Shown here: piece by piece, positions 62,401-64,000 of the stretch | How positions within the stretch are numbered: the stretch's first letter is position 1 | Layout: each line of letters opens with the position of its first letter | Source: Paramecium tetraurelia | Lineage: Eukaryota > Ciliophora > Oligohymenophorea > Peniculida > Parameciidae | Direction: 5' to 3' | Length of the DNA: 64,000 nucleotides | Assembly: GCF_000165425.1 (NCBI RefSeq) | Contig: NW_001799648.1 | Span: 264,796 to 328,795, forward strand | The notes under the pieces: model-generated | Told to the model about the DNA's origin: nothing | Database searches by the model: none | What the model saw: only the letters and a program-made list of their open reading frames with translations | Program-made: the position numbers and the translations under genes

Positions 62401-63366
62401 ATCCAATTAAGTGGGTTGCATAATTAATTGATAATTCATTAATAAATCTATAAACTCCAGAATTATATTTAAATACTCCATATATGTATTAATAATTTAG
62501 ATATATATTTGGAAGCAAAGTAGTATCTAAATGTATTGAATCAAGGATTAATGACCATTTCATATTTTCTGGGGAGACATTTAAGGTAAAATAGGTTTTT
62601 GTAAAAGTTTGAACTAAATATTTGTGATGCGATTACTTGGGTAAATTTGACAAAATCCATTCTTAAAAAAAGGAGAATCTGTATGGCAAATCAGTTTGCA
62701 TCCTGTATATTTCATATAATACTCATTTGCTGGGCAAGTGGGGCAAATTCCATTAGTAGGCGTTTGATAATAGCAAATTGTACATTCTTAGAAATCAGGA
62801 CCACTACATTTGGAACAAGATGGAAAACAAATAAAAGTAGAGGAATAGAAATTTTTGATTGAAACTAACCCATCACCAGAATTAGAGGAAAAAAACAAAA
62901 TTTTATTATTGCTAAGAGTTGTCATTGTAAAATTTACTGTTTTTATAACAGAACCCAATGAATCACAAAATGAATTAGTTGATGAATAAACCGATGGAGA
63001 TTCATAATAATATTAATATTCAAATGAACCTATTTTAAATTTTACTGATTGATTTTGCCAAGTACCTTGAAAATATAAATCAAAGGCTAAAAAATCTCCT
63101 ATGTTTATGTAGTGCGTTTAATTTGTTACAACAGTAGGATAATTACTATTTAAAGTGATATAGCTAGTTTTTGGGTTTGTACAAGTAATAAAATTGGCTG
63201 TGACTTGTGTAGATTACTATAAAAAGGTTCCAGATTTTAAATATGCATTGGGACCAGTTTATTCTGTAAATATTGTATTTGATGCTAACACTGCAATTGT
63301 GTTGTACCATTAGGAGTAAGACACTTCAATATGAGCAAGAACGATGATTACGAAAAAAAATTGCAT
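56484..63366 (-). CDS. giant cysteine-rich receptor-like membrane protein (copy 3) with a -1 frame discrepancy
   Basis: Introns: 62614-62636, 62132-62156, 61898-61919 and 60688-60715. A signal peptide (FFFVIIVLAHIEVSYS) precedes beta-rich N-terminal modules of about 700 residues. Furin-like Cys repeats follow, then about 14 disulfide units of the type CGDxxxxxxEQCDDGN...DGC. The upstream frame ends at a TGA at 58334-58336 and would give a 1644-residue soluble protein. Re-reading one base at AAAAAAG (58472-58478) joins it to the downstream frame. That frame completes the repeat (EDCEDENDEQFDGCFECKF) and continues through a multi-pass C-terminus to the TGA at 56484-56486, about 2261 residues in all. 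All other segments agree in frame. The cause may be recoding, mutation or an assembly error. Confidence 0.8.
58472..58478 (-). promoter_or_regulatory. candidate -1 ribosomal frameshift heptamer A-AAA-AAG
   Basis: On the coding (minus) strand the upstream frame reads TTA AAA AAG, i.e. the X-XXY-YYZ heptamer A-AAA-AAG in the correct phase. A -1 slip gives AAA AAA GAC and restores the frame used by the next 660 codons. The heptamer type is a known efficient slippery site in other systems. No stimulatory structure was analysed. A lost A in a homopolymer explains the data equally well. Confidence 0.4.
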
Positions 63367-63900
63367 TGTTTTAATATATGATTTTAAGATTCTATATAAC
63401 AAATTAATATAGAACAAAATAATTCATTCATACAGTTATTAACTTAATTATGAAAATTATAGTACCTTAAAGCTAATTTGTAATACTTTAGTTCAATACA
63501 TAGAAGGCATGGTTTGTTATAGAGATTAAATTCAAATATTGTATTTTTTCTTTGGAAGACAGTAATTTACAAGAAACTATAAAAATATAATTAGAACAAA
63601 ATTCGCTGTTAAAAGGCTTACTTTGATTATTTAATTTTGTTTTCTCCTAAAATATAGACTGATAAAAAATAATAAATTCGTAATTCAATTGTTATAAAGC
63701 AATTGATAATTAAATTTTAATTAATACTTTTAAAATTTATGGAATGCTTTAAAGTCCATTAATAACAAACTGCTACCAATCTCGTTTATTATCACTAACA
63801 AACAAAAATTTTTAGAAATCACTTAAGAAAAATTGTTAAAAATGATATGTACTTTTTGTTACAAATATGCAAATTAGGAAAGAATTATAATCATCTCAAA
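63367..63900. other. subtelomeric AT-rich spacer
   Basis: About 530 bp between the ATG of the last gene and the telomere repeats. Low complexity, with no gene or subtelomeric repeat recognised; it presumably contains the promoter of the receptor gene. Confidence 0.5.
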
Positions 63901-63901
63901 A

Positions 63902-63987
63902 GGGGTTGGGGTTGGGGTTTGGGGTTTGGGTTTGGGGTTGGGGTTGGGGTTTTGGGTTTGGGTTTGGGGTTGGGGTTGGGGTTGGGG
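63902..63987 (+). repeat. telomere repeat array, mixed G4T2 / G3T3
   Basis: Thirteen or so G-rich units in an irregular mixture of GGGGTT, GGGGTTT, GGGTTT and one GGGGTTTT. Such heterogeneity is the known result of error-prone Paramecium telomerase, and the orientation (G-strand running outwards) marks a right-hand macronuclear chromosome end. The array is followed by about 13 non-telomeric bases before the window ends. Confidence 0.95.
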
Positions 63988-64000
63988 GAACCCAACGAAA

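Noticed and set aside
63902-63987. Internal G-rich microsatellite or G-quadruplex promoter
   Set aside because: Unit structure and heterogeneity match Paramecium telomere repeats in outward orientation.
1-64000. Bacterial or viral origin because standard-code ORFs are short and broken
   Set aside because: Reading TAA/TAG as glutamine and removing 20-32 nt introns restores full-length eukaryotic proteins such as DPH5, copine and P450.

Overview
The window is macronuclear DNA from a Paramecium-type ciliate, probably of the aurelia group. Four things point there. TAA and TAG are read as glutamine throughout and only TGA stops translation. Genes are packed almost end to end. Most genes carry spliceosomal introns of only about 20-32 nt, usually GTA...TAG. 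The right end carries about 85 bp of mixed G4T2/G3T3 telomere repeats, the mixture known from Paramecium telomerase. Gene models were built by hand: exons were joined with short introns so that reading frame and family similarity were kept, and coding lengths were checked for divisibility by three.

Layout. Positions 1-23450 are a dense housekeeping block on both strands: end of a membrane protein, a GPI-type surface protein, an adenylate kinase 8-like protein, an S49 (SppA-like) peptidase homologue, a VPS9-domain Rab5 exchange factor, an IQ/ankyrin protein, several coiled-coil proteins, a large Gln-rich protein, a type I membrane protein, a dual-specificity phosphatase, diphthine synthase (DPH5), a possible Whirly-like protein and an Arf/Arl GTPase. 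Spacers are often only 7-35 bp. Positions 23686-46330 mix large surface receptors with Cys-rich repeats and multi-pass C-termini, MORN-like repeat genes, a cytochrome P450, a Gup1-type MBOAT acyltransferase and a copine. From about 46330 to the telomere genes thin out: a decayed surface-antigen-like gene, a third MORN-like gene, a WD40 gene, an unidentified gene and a 6.9 kb third Cys-rich receptor.

How the genes relate. There are no operons; proximity reflects compaction. VPS9 exchange factor, Arl, copine, Gup1 and the S49 homologue are membrane-traffic or membrane-modification genes. The three giant Cys-rich receptors share one architecture (signal peptide, hundreds of Cys-rich repeats, multi-pass C-terminus). 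Together with the antigen-like pseudogene and the MORN-like genes they form a surface/repeat-protein accessory zone towards the chromosome end. The most striking observations are a single -1 frame discrepancy placed exactly on an A-AAA-AAG slippery heptamer in the telomere-proximal receptor, and MORN-like genes whose repeat module carries introns at invariant positions.

Limits: no tRNA, rRNA, CRISPR or transposon was recognised. Some models (1-401, 9266-9846, 29481-29750, 32195-33485, 41388-42060, 55440-56470) are incomplete.
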